Source: Candidatus Rifleibacteriota bacterium
Lineage (GTDB): Bacteria > Muiribacteriota > Ozemobacteria > Ozemobacterales > Ozemobacteraceae
DNA length: 64,000 nt
Direction of reading: 5' to 3'
NCBI GenBank assembly: GCA_012520995.1
Contig: JAAYNI010000071.1
Location: forward strand, 1-64,000
Shown here: positions 43,133 through 52,705 of the stretch, piece by piece
How positions within the stretch are numbered: position 1 is the first letter of the stretch
How the letters are laid out: the number at the start of each line of letters is the position of its first letter
Notes under the pieces: generated by a model
The model's input: the letters and a program-made list of their open reading frames with translations, nothing else
Told to the model about the DNA's origin: nothing
The model's database searches: none
Made by a program: the position numbers and the translations under genes

Positions 43133-44052
43133 ATTTAGCAGCAATATTAATCCTTCTGCCTTTCCTGCTATCAGCTTGCTCTACTGCTACTGATGGCGGT
43201 TTCTCTGATTGGGAAGAGCTGATTCCTAAAGCAAGAACCTTCAGAGTTTCAGGAAAGGTGGATTTTTCTGTACAGGCTATATCAGCAGGAGGATATGAGA
43301 CCCTTGACAGAGATATGACTGGGACGGAGGTGTACATAGACGGGTACTCGTCAACCTGCTATGCCAAAACAGACGAGTTCGGGCGTTTTAGCATAGAAAA
43401 TGTGCCGGAAGGATATCAAAGCATAATTGCAATTAAACATCCAAAATATAGTCCGCCATGGATAGCTAAAACTGAAACCTTTCCAGTCTTTGAAAATACA
43501 ATTGACCTTAAGAAAGTCGTTGAGTTGTCTCCTGCTACAGTTTTCAGAAAAATGGTTATCAGGGATTTGTTGACCGCTTCTCCATTGGATGCGACGGTTA
43601 ACGTTTGGGGGATGACAAAAAAAGCAGTTGGGGGCAAAGTTACCGTGGGACCTGCCGTTGCTGATGAAAGTGCGAAAGAGGTAAGGATAACAGCAAAAGG
43701 TTACAAGCCTTTAACAGGTGTTTTGCTTTTTGACGGAAAGGCTCAAGCGGAAGTATTTGTAAACTTGACTCCTTTGGGCTTTGCTAACAGAGCTCCTATT
43801 GCTGATATTATTGCATCTTCAACAGTTATGAGAGCAGGGGAGTCTCAAGAGCTTGTAGCCTCATGGCTTGATGCCGACGGTGATCCTGTAACCTGGGCTT
43901 GGGAATTCGATGGCGGCGAACTAGAAAATCCTAGAAGGAATAGAACACGGTACACAGCTCCGCTTCAAAAAGGATATTACAGTATAACTTTGAGAGTTGC
44001 TGACCCTGCGGGTGCAAGCGGTTCTGCCAGACTTATAATAGAGGTTATATAA
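43102..44052 (+). CDS. Lipoprotein with carboxypeptidase-regulatory-like and PKD-like domains
   Basis: A 316-aa lipoprotein: signal peptide with lipobox LLSAC (Cys about residue 26), a beta-sandwich like the carboxypeptidase regulatory domain (about 75-135: TEVYIDGYSS, TDEFGRFSIENVPEGYQSII), a second Ig-like segment (about 150-225) and a C-terminal PKD-like domain (about 230-315: NRAPIADIIAS, WLDADGDPVTWAWEFDGGEL, GYYSITLRVADPAGAS). All three point to an extracellular beta-rich protein with a carbohydrate- or protein-binding role. There is no ribosome site, and the start lies in the loop of an inverted repeat. Family function unknown. Confidence 0.7.
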   Translation: MKSKKWSVFFYLAAILILLPFLLSACSTATDGGFSDWEELIPKARTFRVSGKVDFSVQAISAGGYETLDRDMTGTEVYIDGYSSTCYAKTDEFGRFSIENVPEGYQSIIAIKHPKYSPPWIAKTETFPVFENTIDLKKVVELSPATVFRKMVIRDLLTASPLDATVNVWGMTKKAVGGKVTVGPAVADESAKEVRITAKGYKPLTGVLLFDGKAQAEVFVNLTPLGFANRAPIADIIASSTVMRAGESQELVASWLDADGDPVTWAWEFDGGELENPRRNRTRYTAPLQKGYYSITLRVADPAGASGSARLIIEVI

Positions 44053-44079
44053 AAAATATCTTCATTTATTTGCAAGCTC

Positions 44080-44088
44080 TGCTATAAT
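44080..44088 (+). promoter_or_regulatory. Extended -10 promoter
   Basis: TGCTATAAT with no clear -35, 50 nt upstream of the HEAT-repeat gene. Confidence 0.55.
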
Positions 44089-44138
44089 GTCATGTAGAAA
44101 TCCTTATTTGCATTATAAAAACGGAGCTTATTGCACAA

Positions 44139-46193
44139 ATGAAAGATTTTGCGGACAATTTCTGCATACAACGCCTTAGCCATAGGCAAAGGCAAATTAT
44201 AAATAAAAACTCAGAAAAGTTTGAATTTTTGCAATCCTATCAAGCTGATTGCAGAGAGATTAACCAAGATATATTAGATCAGTGGCTTGCCAGCTCTTCC
44301 AAAACTTTTCGTTATGCTGCCCTTTCTTACATGCTTTGGACAGAGGTTTCAACCTTGCCGGCCAGCTTCAAAAAACTTTTCGATGAAGAAACAGATGAGT
44401 TTTTAATTTTAAAAATGATTCTTCTGGTACAGAGAACTTCTTCCAAAGACTATGTCAATATTCTGAAACGATTTTTAGTGCATAAGAACAACAGAATCAG
44501 ATCCTATGCGGTAGAAGCCCTCGCTACATTGGATTATGAGAACGCCAAAGATTATATGAAGCCGCTTTTAAGCGATTCTGATAACAGGGTGATGGCTAAT
44601 TTGATTTTTCTTTTTGGAAAGTCGGCTTCCACAGACGTAATAGACTTGTTGCATACTTTGCTCGGAAAGAAAAATAATCGTTATAAACAGAGCGTTCTAT
44701 ATGTTGTTAATGAATTAAAGCTCTCAGAAGCGGAGCAGATATTATGCAAAACTCTTTACGACTCTAACCCCCGTGTTAGAGATCGTTCTTATTTGATGCT
44801 TAAAACATTTACAGAGAACAGCATCTGTGATGGAACTCATCTCTTAGAAGAAACCAATGCCATAATAGAAAACAAAAAGCTTTCTTCAGGTGAGCCAGAA
44901 CTGACTCCAGAAGCTTTTGATGCTAAAATCTGTGCGGAACGCGATGCGGTTGTCGCTCTTGCAAAGCATGCTATTGACTCTGGGCAAGCAGATAAAAACG
45001 AGCAAAGAATTTTATCGCAAGTAACCAATGAACTGACTACTCCGTTAGGTATCTTAAAAGATCTTGAAAATAACAAGGAAAAACTCGCGGAAGGTTGCTG
45101 TTTGATCGATACAAAACACTTTGCAAGTGCCATTGTAGATGACATAACTTCTATTATGGAGAGAGAGGAGTCTTTCCTCTATAACTTAGGTCTTGACGTT
45201 TATGAGGGACATCTTGCTAAGGGAGACGAATCTCCTGAAGAAGTGACTTTAAGAGAGAATGTTGCAAAATCTCTTTATTCGGAGATTCCGGAGCTTTTTG
45301 CTCTAGTGCCTTCACCAAATGTTTCCTTTTTGAATTTTATGTCACTGTCTTTTGACCTTTATAAGAAGTTTTTCTCGGTTGTTTTTCTGAAAACCTTGCT
45401 TTCATTTGTATTCTTTATATGGCTTGTTTTCCTCTTTATGAGAGGAACATTGCCAATTTTCCATAGTTGGACTAATCCTACGGAATCTCTTGGTGCAGCT
45501 CAAAATATGAGCATCTTGGGTTATACGACTCTGTTTTTGCTGACTATACTTATAATTTATTTGGACTGGAGCGCTTTTTTAACTATATTGACGCAACGAG
45601 GTTTAAGTCATAGACGAACCAGCTTCTTTCAGTTATTGAGATACTCATTGGAAAATCATGTTTATGCTCTTAAAACCGTCAGCATTAAATTTGTTGTTAT
45701 TTTTGCTGCCATGACCATTGTTTTTATGCCGTTATCATTTTTGTCTAAGGCTAGCTTTTTCAGTGATACGGGTATTTCCTTATTGCTGAAAGTGTTGGTT
45801 TTTGTTTTATTGCCTGCTTTGCTGTTACTATATGCTATCTTGCGTCTTGGATATGTTGAAGAGTGCAAGGGACTTTTGCCTTTGGAAGATGCTTTTGTTC
45901 TTTCGGCAAGAGTGTTGTCGGCTAACAGATATAAAGGTCTGAAAATAAAGTTCTTTGTGTTTTTGTCTATGCTGGCTGTGTTTTCAGTATTTTTCTCTTT
46001 TCTGTTTGAAGTGGTTAATATGGAACAAATAGCTTTGAAATTTGGTTCTGTCACAGTGCTTCTGTTTATTTTGATTTTGCTGGTTTTGCCATTCGGTATT
46101 TTACCGACAGCAGCCTATGTCATGAGCATATATAAACCAGAAGTTACAGCTCATGAGCTTAAGACCTTTGCCGGAATGAAAAAGAAAACATAA
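44139..46193 (+). CDS. HEAT-repeat protein with multispan membrane domain
   Basis: A 684-aa protein. Residues about 20-260 form helical repeats resembling HEAT/PBS-lyase-like repeats (ILKRFLVHKNNRIRSYAVEA, VANL-type pairs), and 270-390 is a charged linker. The C-terminal 300 residues hold about six hydrophobic segments (for example around 420-440, 455-480, 515-540, 555-580, 600-625, 640-660). I do not recognise the combined architecture; it may be a membrane anchor for a repeat scaffold. It is followed by an M3 peptidase gene 27 nt later, so they are probably co-transcribed. Confidence 0.7.
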   Translation: MKDFADNFCIQRLSHRQRQIINKNSEKFEFLQSYQADCREINQDILDQWLASSSKTFRYAALSYMLWTEVSTLPASFKKLFDEETDEFLILKMILLVQRTSSKDYVNILKRFLVHKNNRIRSYAVEALATLDYENAKDYMKPLLSDSDNRVMANLIFLFGKSASTDVIDLLHTLLGKKNNRYKQSVLYVVNELKLSEAEQILCKTLYDSNPRVRDRSYLMLKTFTENSICDGTHLLEETNAIIENKKLSSGEPELTPEAFDAKICAERDAVVALAKHAIDSGQADKNEQRILSQVTNELTTPLGILKDLENNKEKLAEGCCLIDTKHFASAIVDDITSIMEREESFLYNLGLDVYEGHLAKGDESPEEVTLRENVAKSLYSEIPELFALVPSPNVSFLNFMSLSFDLYKKFFSVVFLKTLLSFVFFIWLVFLFMRGTLPIFHSWTNPTESLGAAQNMSILGYTTLFLLTILIIYLDWSAFLTILTQRGLSHRRTSFFQLLRYSLENHVYALKTVSIKFVVIFAAMTIVFMPLSFLSKASFFSDTGISLLLKVLVFVLLPALLLLYAILRLGYVEECKGLLPLEDAFVLSARVLSANRYKGLKIKFFVFLSMLAVFSVFFSFLFEVVNMEQIALKFGSVTVLLFILILLVLPFGILPTAAYVMSIYKPEVTAHELKTFAGMKKKT

Positions 46194-46220
46194 AAAGATA
46201 TAAAAAATAGGAGTGATAAA

Positions 46221-48353
46221 ATGAATTTGGAAGACAACCCATTATTGCTGCGGGAAGAATTCATCAGGTATGATTTAATAAAACCTGAGCATTTTAGACC
46301 GGCTCTCAACCATGTTTTTGAAGAACTAGAATCTCAATTTGAAAAGATTGAAGCTAATCATGAGCCTACATGGGAAGGTCTGATGAAGCCTTTAGAAGAT
46401 TTGTCGCTCCCAATAGAATATACTTGGAATGCTTTATCACACTTGCTCGCTGTAAAAAACAAACCTGAGCTTAGAAAAATTCATGCGGAGTTTTTACCCC
46501 GAATTACACAGTTTGTTTTAAAAATGGGACAGAGCCCTAAAATTTATCGTGCTCTGAAAAATCTCAGGAAAACCCAATATTATAAAACTCTTTCAAATGC
46601 TAAACGCAGGGCTATAAATATAAGGCTGTTTGCCGCAAAGAGCAGCGGTATAGAGCTTGAAGGCTCAGAACGTGACGAATTTAATAGAGTAGTTAACGAA
46701 ATGAAGGAGCTTGAAAGCAAGTTTTCTAACAATCTTTTGGATTCATTGGCCGATTACCGTCTTATAATAACAGAACCAGCTGATTCTGAAGGGTGGCCGG
46801 ATTCTCTTTTAAGCATGACCGCCAGCAGCTACAATGAAGCTTTTCCGACAGAAGCTCAAAAGGCTACTCCTGAAAACGGGCCTTGGCTGATTACTTTGGC
46901 GCCATCTGTTTTTATGGGAATAATGAAACATTGTAAAAACAGAGAGATAAGAAAAAAGGTCCACACGGCCTATGTAACTCGTGCAACAGAGCCAGAGAGA
47001 GATAGTGCTCCGATTATCAATAGAATGCTTGAGTTACGAAAGAAACAGGCTAGTTTGCTTGGATTTGAAACATTCGCTGATTTTTCTCTCACAAATAAAA
47101 TGGCTAAAACTCCAGCCAATGTGCAGAGAGTTCTTCATGAATTGGAAGTTGCTAGCAAGCCTTTTGCCGAAAAAGAAAAAAATGACTTGGAGAAGCTGGC
47201 CTTGGCTAATGGCCAAAAAGACCCTATAATGGCCTATGATGTGCCTTATTGGGCAGAGCAGCTTAGAGAACAGCTTTTTGATTACAAAGATGAAGACATA
47301 AGACCTTATTTTCCATTAGATAATGTGCTTCAAGGCATGTTTGATTTGGCAGCAAAACTTTTTGACGTATCTATCGGACTCTCAGATTATCCCAATTACC
47401 CTAAGTGGGATAAAGAAGTAAGGCTTTACGATGTTAAGAACTCAGAGGGCAAGCTGATCGCCAGATTTTACTTGGATCCCTTTTCCAGACCAGGGCAAAA
47501 ACGCAGCGGCGCTTGGATGAGTCCATGCTTTAACAGACGTATCATCAACGGAAATATTAAAAATCCCCTTGTTTACATAGTTTGCAATGCTATGCCTCCT
47601 ATAGACGGCAAGCCATCACTATTGAATTTCACTGAAATCAACACTCTGTTTCATGAATTTGGACATGCTCTTCAAGCTATGCTGACAACAGTTGACGAAT
47701 CAGAGGTTGCAGGAGTTCAGGGAATAGAGTGGGATGCGGTTGAACTTGCCAGCCAATTTATGGAGAGATGGTGTGTTTTGCCTTCGACACTAAAGGCTAT
47801 GAGCAAGCATTACATTACAGGTGAACCATTGCCGAAAGAAATCGTTCACAAAATATGCGATTCTAAAAAGTTCCAGGCGGGCTTTCAAATGCTGCGACAG
47901 ATTTCATTGGCAAGAACAGACCTCTATCTGCACAGCGAATATAATCCTAAGGCTATGACTCCCTTTGAAGCAGCCAGAAAAATCGAAATGCAGACAACTG
48001 TTTATGAGCCTATAGAAGAAAATAAATTTTTATGTTCTTTTGGACATATCTTTGCTGGCCCGTATGCTTCAGCCTATTATTCATACAAGTGGGCGGAAAT
48101 TCTCAGTTCTGACGCTTTTTCTGCTTTTGAAGAAGTTGGACTTGACGATGATGAAGCAATGAGGCGGGTAGGTAAGAGGTTTAAAGAGACAATTCTTGCC
48201 TCTGGCGGAAGCATACAGCCTGACAAACTTTTTAAAGCTTTCAGAGGACGTGAGCCGTCGGTTGAGCCTCTACTTAGACATTCAGGTTTGCTTGCTCCTA
48301 TAATAGTTAAGCCTAAAAAGACCTTGAAAAAAGCTAAGCATTCACAAGCATAG
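46221..48353 (+). CDS. prlC: M3 family oligopeptidase (OpdA/PrlC type)
   Basis: A 710-aa zinc peptidase that cleaves short peptides and leftover signal peptides in the cytoplasm. Zinc site HEFGH at 478-482 with the third ligand in VELASQFMERW about 25 residues on; N-terminal NPLL and KPEHFRPALNHVFEEL are typical of this subfamily. Length is near the E. coli PrlC size (680). No signal peptide. RBS TAGGAGTG. A strong terminator follows. Confidence 0.9.
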   Translation: MNLEDNPLLLREEFIRYDLIKPEHFRPALNHVFEELESQFEKIEANHEPTWEGLMKPLEDLSLPIEYTWNALSHLLAVKNKPELRKIHAEFLPRITQFVLKMGQSPKIYRALKNLRKTQYYKTLSNAKRRAINIRLFAAKSSGIELEGSERDEFNRVVNEMKELESKFSNNLLDSLADYRLIITEPADSEGWPDSLLSMTASSYNEAFPTEAQKATPENGPWLITLAPSVFMGIMKHCKNREIRKKVHTAYVTRATEPERDSAPIINRMLELRKKQASLLGFETFADFSLTNKMAKTPANVQRVLHELEVASKPFAEKEKNDLEKLALANGQKDPIMAYDVPYWAEQLREQLFDYKDEDIRPYFPLDNVLQGMFDLAAKLFDVSIGLSDYPNYPKWDKEVRLYDVKNSEGKLIARFYLDPFSRPGQKRSGAWMSPCFNRRIINGNIKNPLVYIVCNAMPPIDGKPSLLNFTEINTLFHEFGHALQAMLTTVDESEVAGVQGIEWDAVELASQFMERWCVLPSTLKAMSKHYITGEPLPKEIVHKICDSKKFQAGFQMLRQISLARTDLYLHSEYNPKAMTPFEAARKIEMQTTVYEPIEENKFLCSFGHIFAGPYASAYYSYKWAEILSSDAFSAFEEVGLDDDEAMRRVGKRFKETILASGGSIQPDKLFKAFRGREPSVEPLLRHSGLLAPIIVKPKKTLKKAKHSQA

Positions 48354-48356
48354 ACT

Positions 48357-48397
48357 AAAAACGGCATTGGCAATTAAAAGTCAATGCCGTTTTTTTA
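48357..48397 (+). terminator. Rho-independent terminator
   Basis: AAAAACGGCATTG (48357-48369) pairs with CAATGCCGTTTTT (48382-48394), followed by further T residues. It ends the HEAT-M3 transcript. Confidence 0.9.
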
Positions 48398-48419
48398 TAT
48401 TTTACGAACTGCTGGACAG

Positions 48420-49118
48420 ATGGATTATACTAAAAACAATATTACCTTTCTTAAAAAGCTCTTTTTGGGAATAGGCCTTATTTTTTTGCTTTTTGCTTTT
48501 TGGAGCATATATTGGCTTGTTAGCGTTCTTCATTTTGGAGATCTTGTAGCTATTACCAAGACAGAGGCTGGGAAAGAGCAGGACTGGCAGCCTCAGCGAA
48601 CAGAGAAGGAATATCTTCCATTCGAACCTGATGAACTTAAAGTTTTTGTTCCTGTTGAGCGAATAAATGCTTATGTCTTGCAGGGAATTGAAGGAAACAT
48701 AAAAACAAAGTATTTGCATAAGACCTTACAAAAAACTTCACGCAGGTCCTCTAAGTCGTCTTTTGCAAAATCAGGGAGCAATTCAGCAGTAAATGAGGCT
48801 TTTCGAAAAGATGGCGATGAAGTTGTAAAAAAACACTTAGTGAATACCGTCATGCGCTTGTCTGACTCTCTAAGACCTTTTGCTAAGCAGAGTGATATAG
48901 GACAAGGGCAAATCAGTCGACTTCTAAGATCCTATCCATTTATTTCTGACGGTTTTTATAAGTCGCCGGATGAATATAAGCCTTTGTCTTATAATGATTT
49001 ACAAGACTTGCTTAAAGCAGTTTCCAAAGAACAGAAAAATCTTGTGAAAACTCAGTTGCCGCAAGCAGTTTTTAAGCTTGCAACGACCTTGTCGCCCTTG
49101 CCTGAACCTGTTTCTTGA
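48420..49118 (+). CDS. Unknown membrane-anchored protein
   Basis: A 232-aa protein with one N-terminal hydrophobic segment (about 14-38, GIGLIFLLFAFWSIYWLV) and a charged Ser/Lys-rich remainder. No motif recognised. ATG 48420 is chosen because the longer in-frame start at 48384 lies inside the terminator stem; the ribosome site is weak (GGACAG). It could be read through from the operon upstream only past a strong terminator, so it may have its own weak promoter. Confidence 0.55.
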   Translation: MDYTKNNITFLKKLFLGIGLIFLLFAFWSIYWLVSVLHFGDLVAITKTEAGKEQDWQPQRTEKEYLPFEPDELKVFVPVERINAYVLQGIEGNIKTKYLHKTLQKTSRRSSKSSFAKSGSNSAVNEAFRKDGDEVVKKHLVNTVMRLSDSLRPFAKQSDIGQGQISRLLRSYPFISDGFYKSPDEYKPLSYNDLQDLLKAVSKEQKNLVKTQLPQAVFKLATTLSPLPEPVS

Positions 49119-49257
49119 ACGGGGTTTTAAAATGCAAAAAGCCATTGTCATATTGAAAAGATTTCTAGCTGATTCTTAAGACTTGTTTTGTATCTTTCAA
49201 TAGACTTATAACTTTTATCGAACTTACAGCGCTTTCTCTTTTTTAATAGTTTTTTCT

Positions 49258-49265
49258 GCTATAAT
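49258..49265 (+). promoter_or_regulatory. Extended -10 promoter, third TGCTATAAT
   Basis: TGC-TATAAT 135 nt upstream of the 49401 start. A nearer TTGACA (49364-49369) has a -10-like TAAACT 17 nt on (49387-49392), so either could drive the gene. The 282-nt gap from 49119 holds nothing else that I recognise. Confidence 0.45.
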
Positions 49266-49400
49266 TTAAGAAGTTGTTTCCTGCTTTCTGCGGCTTTGTT
49301 TTGTAATCATAAAATATCTTTGTTCATAACTTTTAATCTGCGAATTTAAACTCTTTGGCACAATTGACAAAGTCTTGAGCCTGACTTAAACTTTAGGTAT

Positions 49401-51023
49401 ATGAATATGAAAAAGAAAAAAACTGAGATTCTGCTTTTGCTTATTTCTTTGTTCAGCTTGGCTATTATGCCAGCTACAGCTCAGTCTTATAGACAAACTG
49501 GCAGGCGTCTCTTGCAAGATATTCCGGAGCCGCCAAATGCCTCTAGAGAGCTGGCTTCGCCTGTTCCAGTAGTTTACAACTTTATAGAAGCTTTGACCGA
49601 AGGAGAGTTTGATAAGGTTTTATCCTATTTTGACGTTCAAACTTTTTTAGAACTGATTTTTGGGCAGAATATTCTCCGGACATTGAATAAAGAGCAATAT
49701 GGAGAACTTTTTGCTTATCAGGTTCAGTCTCAGCGCAGCGAATTCAGGTTTCTTTCCAGCATAATTCATAGAGTTGCTGACGGAGCAAGACTTGAGTATT
49801 CCGATCCTCGTTATCACGGCAAGGTTCAAAGTAAAATAGTGGTGCGTATGCTGACTTCTCGCGGCATTTATCTTTTTGAGGTTTATTGCTCCTATAGAAA
49901 TAATGAGTGGAAAGTATACGATTACCAAATGAATAATCAGCGCTTGACACGCGTATTTATTTCTTCTCTTAAAAATGTGCCAGTATCGCAATACATAGCT
50001 TTGTTGGGAAAATATTATGGCAATGTTCCTATAGACAAGAAAATTAAAAATACCCAGTATGGTATTGAAATGAATGTTCCCTCTTCATTTGATCTTGCTG
50101 AGAACGTAAGTCCTGTGTTGCTGGCTTCTTTAGCTGCTTATAATGGTCACTTTCTTATGCACATGCAGGCTTCGGAATATCCAGAGATTTTGACTCTTCC
50201 AAAGGTCGGTCAGGCTATTAAAGATACGCTTATGCCTTTCTCGCCGAGGCTTTATGACCAATGGAAAGGTTACATAGCCGATGTTGAAATAGGAAACGTG
50301 CTTTTCAACTTTAAACAGGGTGTAAATACTTTGTATGCCCATATGGTTCTGATACCATTGCGAAAGAATCTGATAATACTTAATTTTTATCACACAAGCT
50401 TGGCTCAGATGAAGCACATGAGCAATCTGCGAGAAGCTATGATTCGCACCTTGGCTCTGCCTTCTGTAACAGGACCTGTCGATGTAGCTCTTAATGAGTT
50501 GCCGGAAGAAATAAATATAGATGATCCGTTTGGCAGTAATTGGAGCGGTTTTGAAAATGACCCGTTTTTTGCTGATAATGACTTTGGCACTTCTTTTGGT
50601 CCCGCGATTTCCTCGACATCGCCCGCTTCCTCATCAACTTCAACAACAGCTTCAACTTCTGAAACTACAACTTCATCTGCGACTTCCAGCGGTTGGAGTG
50701 ATGACGATTGGGCCACAGAGGACGAAGGCTGGGGAGATGATAATTGGAGCAGCAGCTGGGGTGATGACACTTCTTCTTCTGCCACTTCAACTACTACTTC
50801 CTTTGATGATGATGAGTTCAGGCCTGACACTACCACAGTAACTCAGGAACCTTCATCTGAGACCTCTGGAAGCAGCGAAGATTATGGCGGCTATGAAGAT
50901 TACAGCGGATATGATGATTACGGGGATTATGACGATTATGACTCAGATGGTTATGATAGCTATGATAGCTATGATAGCTATGACAACTATGGCGGGTATG
51001 ATTCAGAGCCTATAACCTTTTAA
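49401..51023 (+). CDS. Secreted protein with Asp/Tyr/Ser-rich repetitive tail
   Basis: A 540-aa exported protein (signal peptide ending about residue 27, MPATAQS). Residues about 45-170 look like a small mixed domain (FIEALTEGEFDKVLSYFDVQ), perhaps NTF2-like, and 190-360 a second conserved-looking region. From about 395 it becomes Ser/Thr-rich (SSTSTTASTSETTTSSAT), then alternates acidic and aromatic segments (GWGDDNWSSSWGDD, DDYGDYDDYDSDGYDSYDSY) to the end. The tail is highly acidic and could bind calcium or anchor to a surface; this is inference. ATG 49401 and 49407 are both possible. It ends in a strong bidirectional terminator. Confidence 0.65.
   Translation: MNMKKKKTEILLLLISLFSLAIMPATAQSYRQTGRRLLQDIPEPPNASRELASPVPVVYNFIEALTEGEFDKVLSYFDVQTFLELIFGQNILRTLNKEQYGELFAYQVQSQRSEFRFLSSIIHRVADGARLEYSDPRYHGKVQSKIVVRMLTSRGIYLFEVYCSYRNNEWKVYDYQMNNQRLTRVFISSLKNVPVSQYIALLGKYYGNVPIDKKIKNTQYGIEMNVPSSFDLAENVSPVLLASLAAYNGHFLMHMQASEYPEILTLPKVGQAIKDTLMPFSPRLYDQWKGYIADVEIGNVLFNFKQGVNTLYAHMVLIPLRKNLIILNFYHTSLAQMKHMSNLREAMIRTLALPSVTGPVDVALNELPEEINIDDPFGSNWSGFENDPFFADNDFGTSFGPAISSTSPASSSTSTTASTSETTTSSATSSGWSDDDWATEDEGWGDDNWSSSWGDDTSSSATSTTTSFDDDEFRPDTTTVTQEPSSETSGSSEDYGGYEDYSGYDDYGDYDDYDSDGYDSYDSYDSYDNYGGYDSEPITF
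50952..50987 (+). repeat. 9-nt tandem repeat in the Asp/Tyr tail
   Basis: TATGATAGC three times in tandem plus one degenerate unit (TATGACAAC), encoding Tyr-Asp-Ser. Part of a longer run of similar codons from about 50875. Confidence 0.8.
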
Positions 51024-51028
51024 CTTTT

Positions 51029-51071
51029 CAGAATAAAAAGACGGGCTTTAAAAGCCCGTCTTTTTATTCTG
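51029..51071. terminator. 21-bp perfect bidirectional terminator
   Basis: CAGAATAAAAAGACGGGCTTT (51029-51049, central bases around ACGGGCTTT) pairs with its complement (51051-51071); both ends are A/T-rich, giving a U-run on either strand. It serves the convergent genes at 49401 and 51064, and the minus-strand stop codon lies inside the right arm. Confidence 0.9.
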
Positions 51072-52635
51072 CGAAAGAAGAACCGTCACGTCTGAAATCG
51101 CCGAATGCTTTGAGCTGTCTGATGTTAGAGTCTTTTAATATTAAGCATTCCAAGCCAAAATAGTCTTCGCCATAGTTTCTGTGATTTATTTTTGGATAAT
51201 CTATGAGGGGCTCTATTCCTTCTGGATTACTTTCCAAGTGAAGAATTTGTTTGTGATCCATAAAAAAGCGCAGCCTGGAGAGCATATTTTTATCTGTTTG
51301 ATTTGATAGTAATTGGCCTAGCAACAAACCTGTGTTTTGAATTATTCTGTCTGAACCGGCGCCGCCTAAGGCAGCAAAAAGCTGTCTGTTTTTTAAGACA
51401 ATAATAGGGGACTTGGAGGAAATGGGTCCCAACTTTTTTGAATAATCATCAGGATAGTCTGCTACGGCTTTTGTATAGTTTTTGAGTTCATTATTGTAGA
51501 AAAAACCGCATGGAGAAAGTTCTTGGGTTCCAAAATGACTGCCTAAAGTAAGAGTCATTGAAACTGCATTTCCAAAGCTATCCCAGACGCAAATGTGGGT
51601 GGTGTTGGAAGCTTCTGCCAATATTTTTTCTGAGTTTGCAGGGTTACAGTTATCAGGAATGAGCTGAAAGAGTTCATAGGGGTTGTGAGCATAAAAGGCT
51701 AGGCTTGAGTATCTTTCTTCTAAAAAGGGTCTGGAGAATTTTGCCAAGAGAAAAGAATTGTAAGGAGAATCGTCAGAGAGGTCTAAGCCTGAAGCATCCA
51801 GAGCAGTGCCCAGTTTAATTGCTATGAGAGAGCTTGAGGGTGGGAGAGTGCCAAATATATCAAAGTTTTCATATTCTACTCGCAAAGGCAAGGTGAGTTT
51901 TGGATTGTAACGGACAAAATCTGTGAACCTGTAACCAGAGCCCTTAATTTTAAGATCTTCAAGAATTGCTTTTGCAGTCTGACCAGAATAAAAGGATTTA
52001 TTAGAGTCGCTTGCCATTTCTTTTAAAGTAGTTGCCAAGATTGGTTGCTTGAAAATTTCTCCTGCCTTTAAATTGGAACCGGTTAAAAGAGAGAGAGCCT
52101 TTTTATCTTTTATTTTAGGGATTGTTTTTAAAGCAACTGTTTCTAAATAAGGTGTGACTTTAAAACCCTCTTCAGCATAGTTTATGGCTGGTTTTAAAAT
52201 TTCTGAATACGGCATTGTGCCGTGATTTTTAAGCATTTGTAAAAGCAAAGCCGGCAAAGCAGGCAAGCCAGCGTAAGAAGTGTTTGGGGCAGAGGGGCGA
52301 GTGATTGAGCCGTCATAGGCGAAAATTCTATTTTTGCCGTATATGTGCTGAGAAACAAGAGCGAATCCGTCGCCGCCTATTCCTGAGTTGCTGAAATCAA
52401 CAACTCCTAGTACAAAAGCTGCAGATACTGCCGCATCAATTGCGTTCCCTCCTTTTCGCAAAATTTCAGCCGCAGTTTTGGTTGCCAAGGTATGACCTGA
52501 GGATACGGCATATTTTTCGCCTATAGCATAAAAAGTTCTTTCGGATCCGCTTATTTGGCTAGGGAAAAAGAGGGGCAGAAGGAATAAAAATGCGATAAAA
52601 TAGTTGAAACTATGATTTTTTTTTATATTACTCAT
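51064..52635 (-). CDS. ggt: Gamma-glutamyltransferase, exported
   Basis: A 523-aa GGT. A signal peptide (about 1-31) is followed by the large-subunit region with NAIDAAVSAAF and GIGGDGFAL. The autocatalytic NTTH (about 344-347) supplies the catalytic Thr that becomes the N-terminus of the small subunit, and LGGAGSDRI follows. It transfers gamma-glutamyl groups from glutathione and related peptides in the periplasm. Domain order and length are normal. Divergent from dnaE; TATAAT at 52671 is on the dnaE side. Confidence 0.9.
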   Translation of the reverse strand: MSNIKKNHSFNYFIAFLFLLPLFFPSQISGSERTFYAIGEKYAVSSGHTLATKTAAEILRKGGNAIDAAVSAAFVLGVVDFSNSGIGGDGFALVSQHIYGKNRIFAYDGSITRPSAPNTSYAGLPALPALLLQMLKNHGTMPYSEILKPAINYAEEGFKVTPYLETVALKTIPKIKDKKALSLLTGSNLKAGEIFKQPILATTLKEMASDSNKSFYSGQTAKAILEDLKIKGSGYRFTDFVRYNPKLTLPLRVEYENFDIFGTLPPSSSLIAIKLGTALDASGLDLSDDSPYNSFLLAKFSRPFLEERYSSLAFYAHNPYELFQLIPDNCNPANSEKILAEASNTTHICVWDSFGNAVSMTLTLGSHFGTQELSPCGFFYNNELKNYTKAVADYPDDYSKKLGPISSKSPIIVLKNRQLFAALGGAGSDRIIQNTGLLLGQLLSNQTDKNMLSRLRFFMDHKQILHLESNPEGIEPLIDYPKINHRNYGEDYFGLECLILKDSNIRQLKAFGDFRRDGSSFAE

Positions 52636-52705
52636 AAAATCTCTCTTTAATAATTTTTATGTTCGGGGTATATAATACTATAAAATAAACAGGAAAAAAT
52701 TGCAC

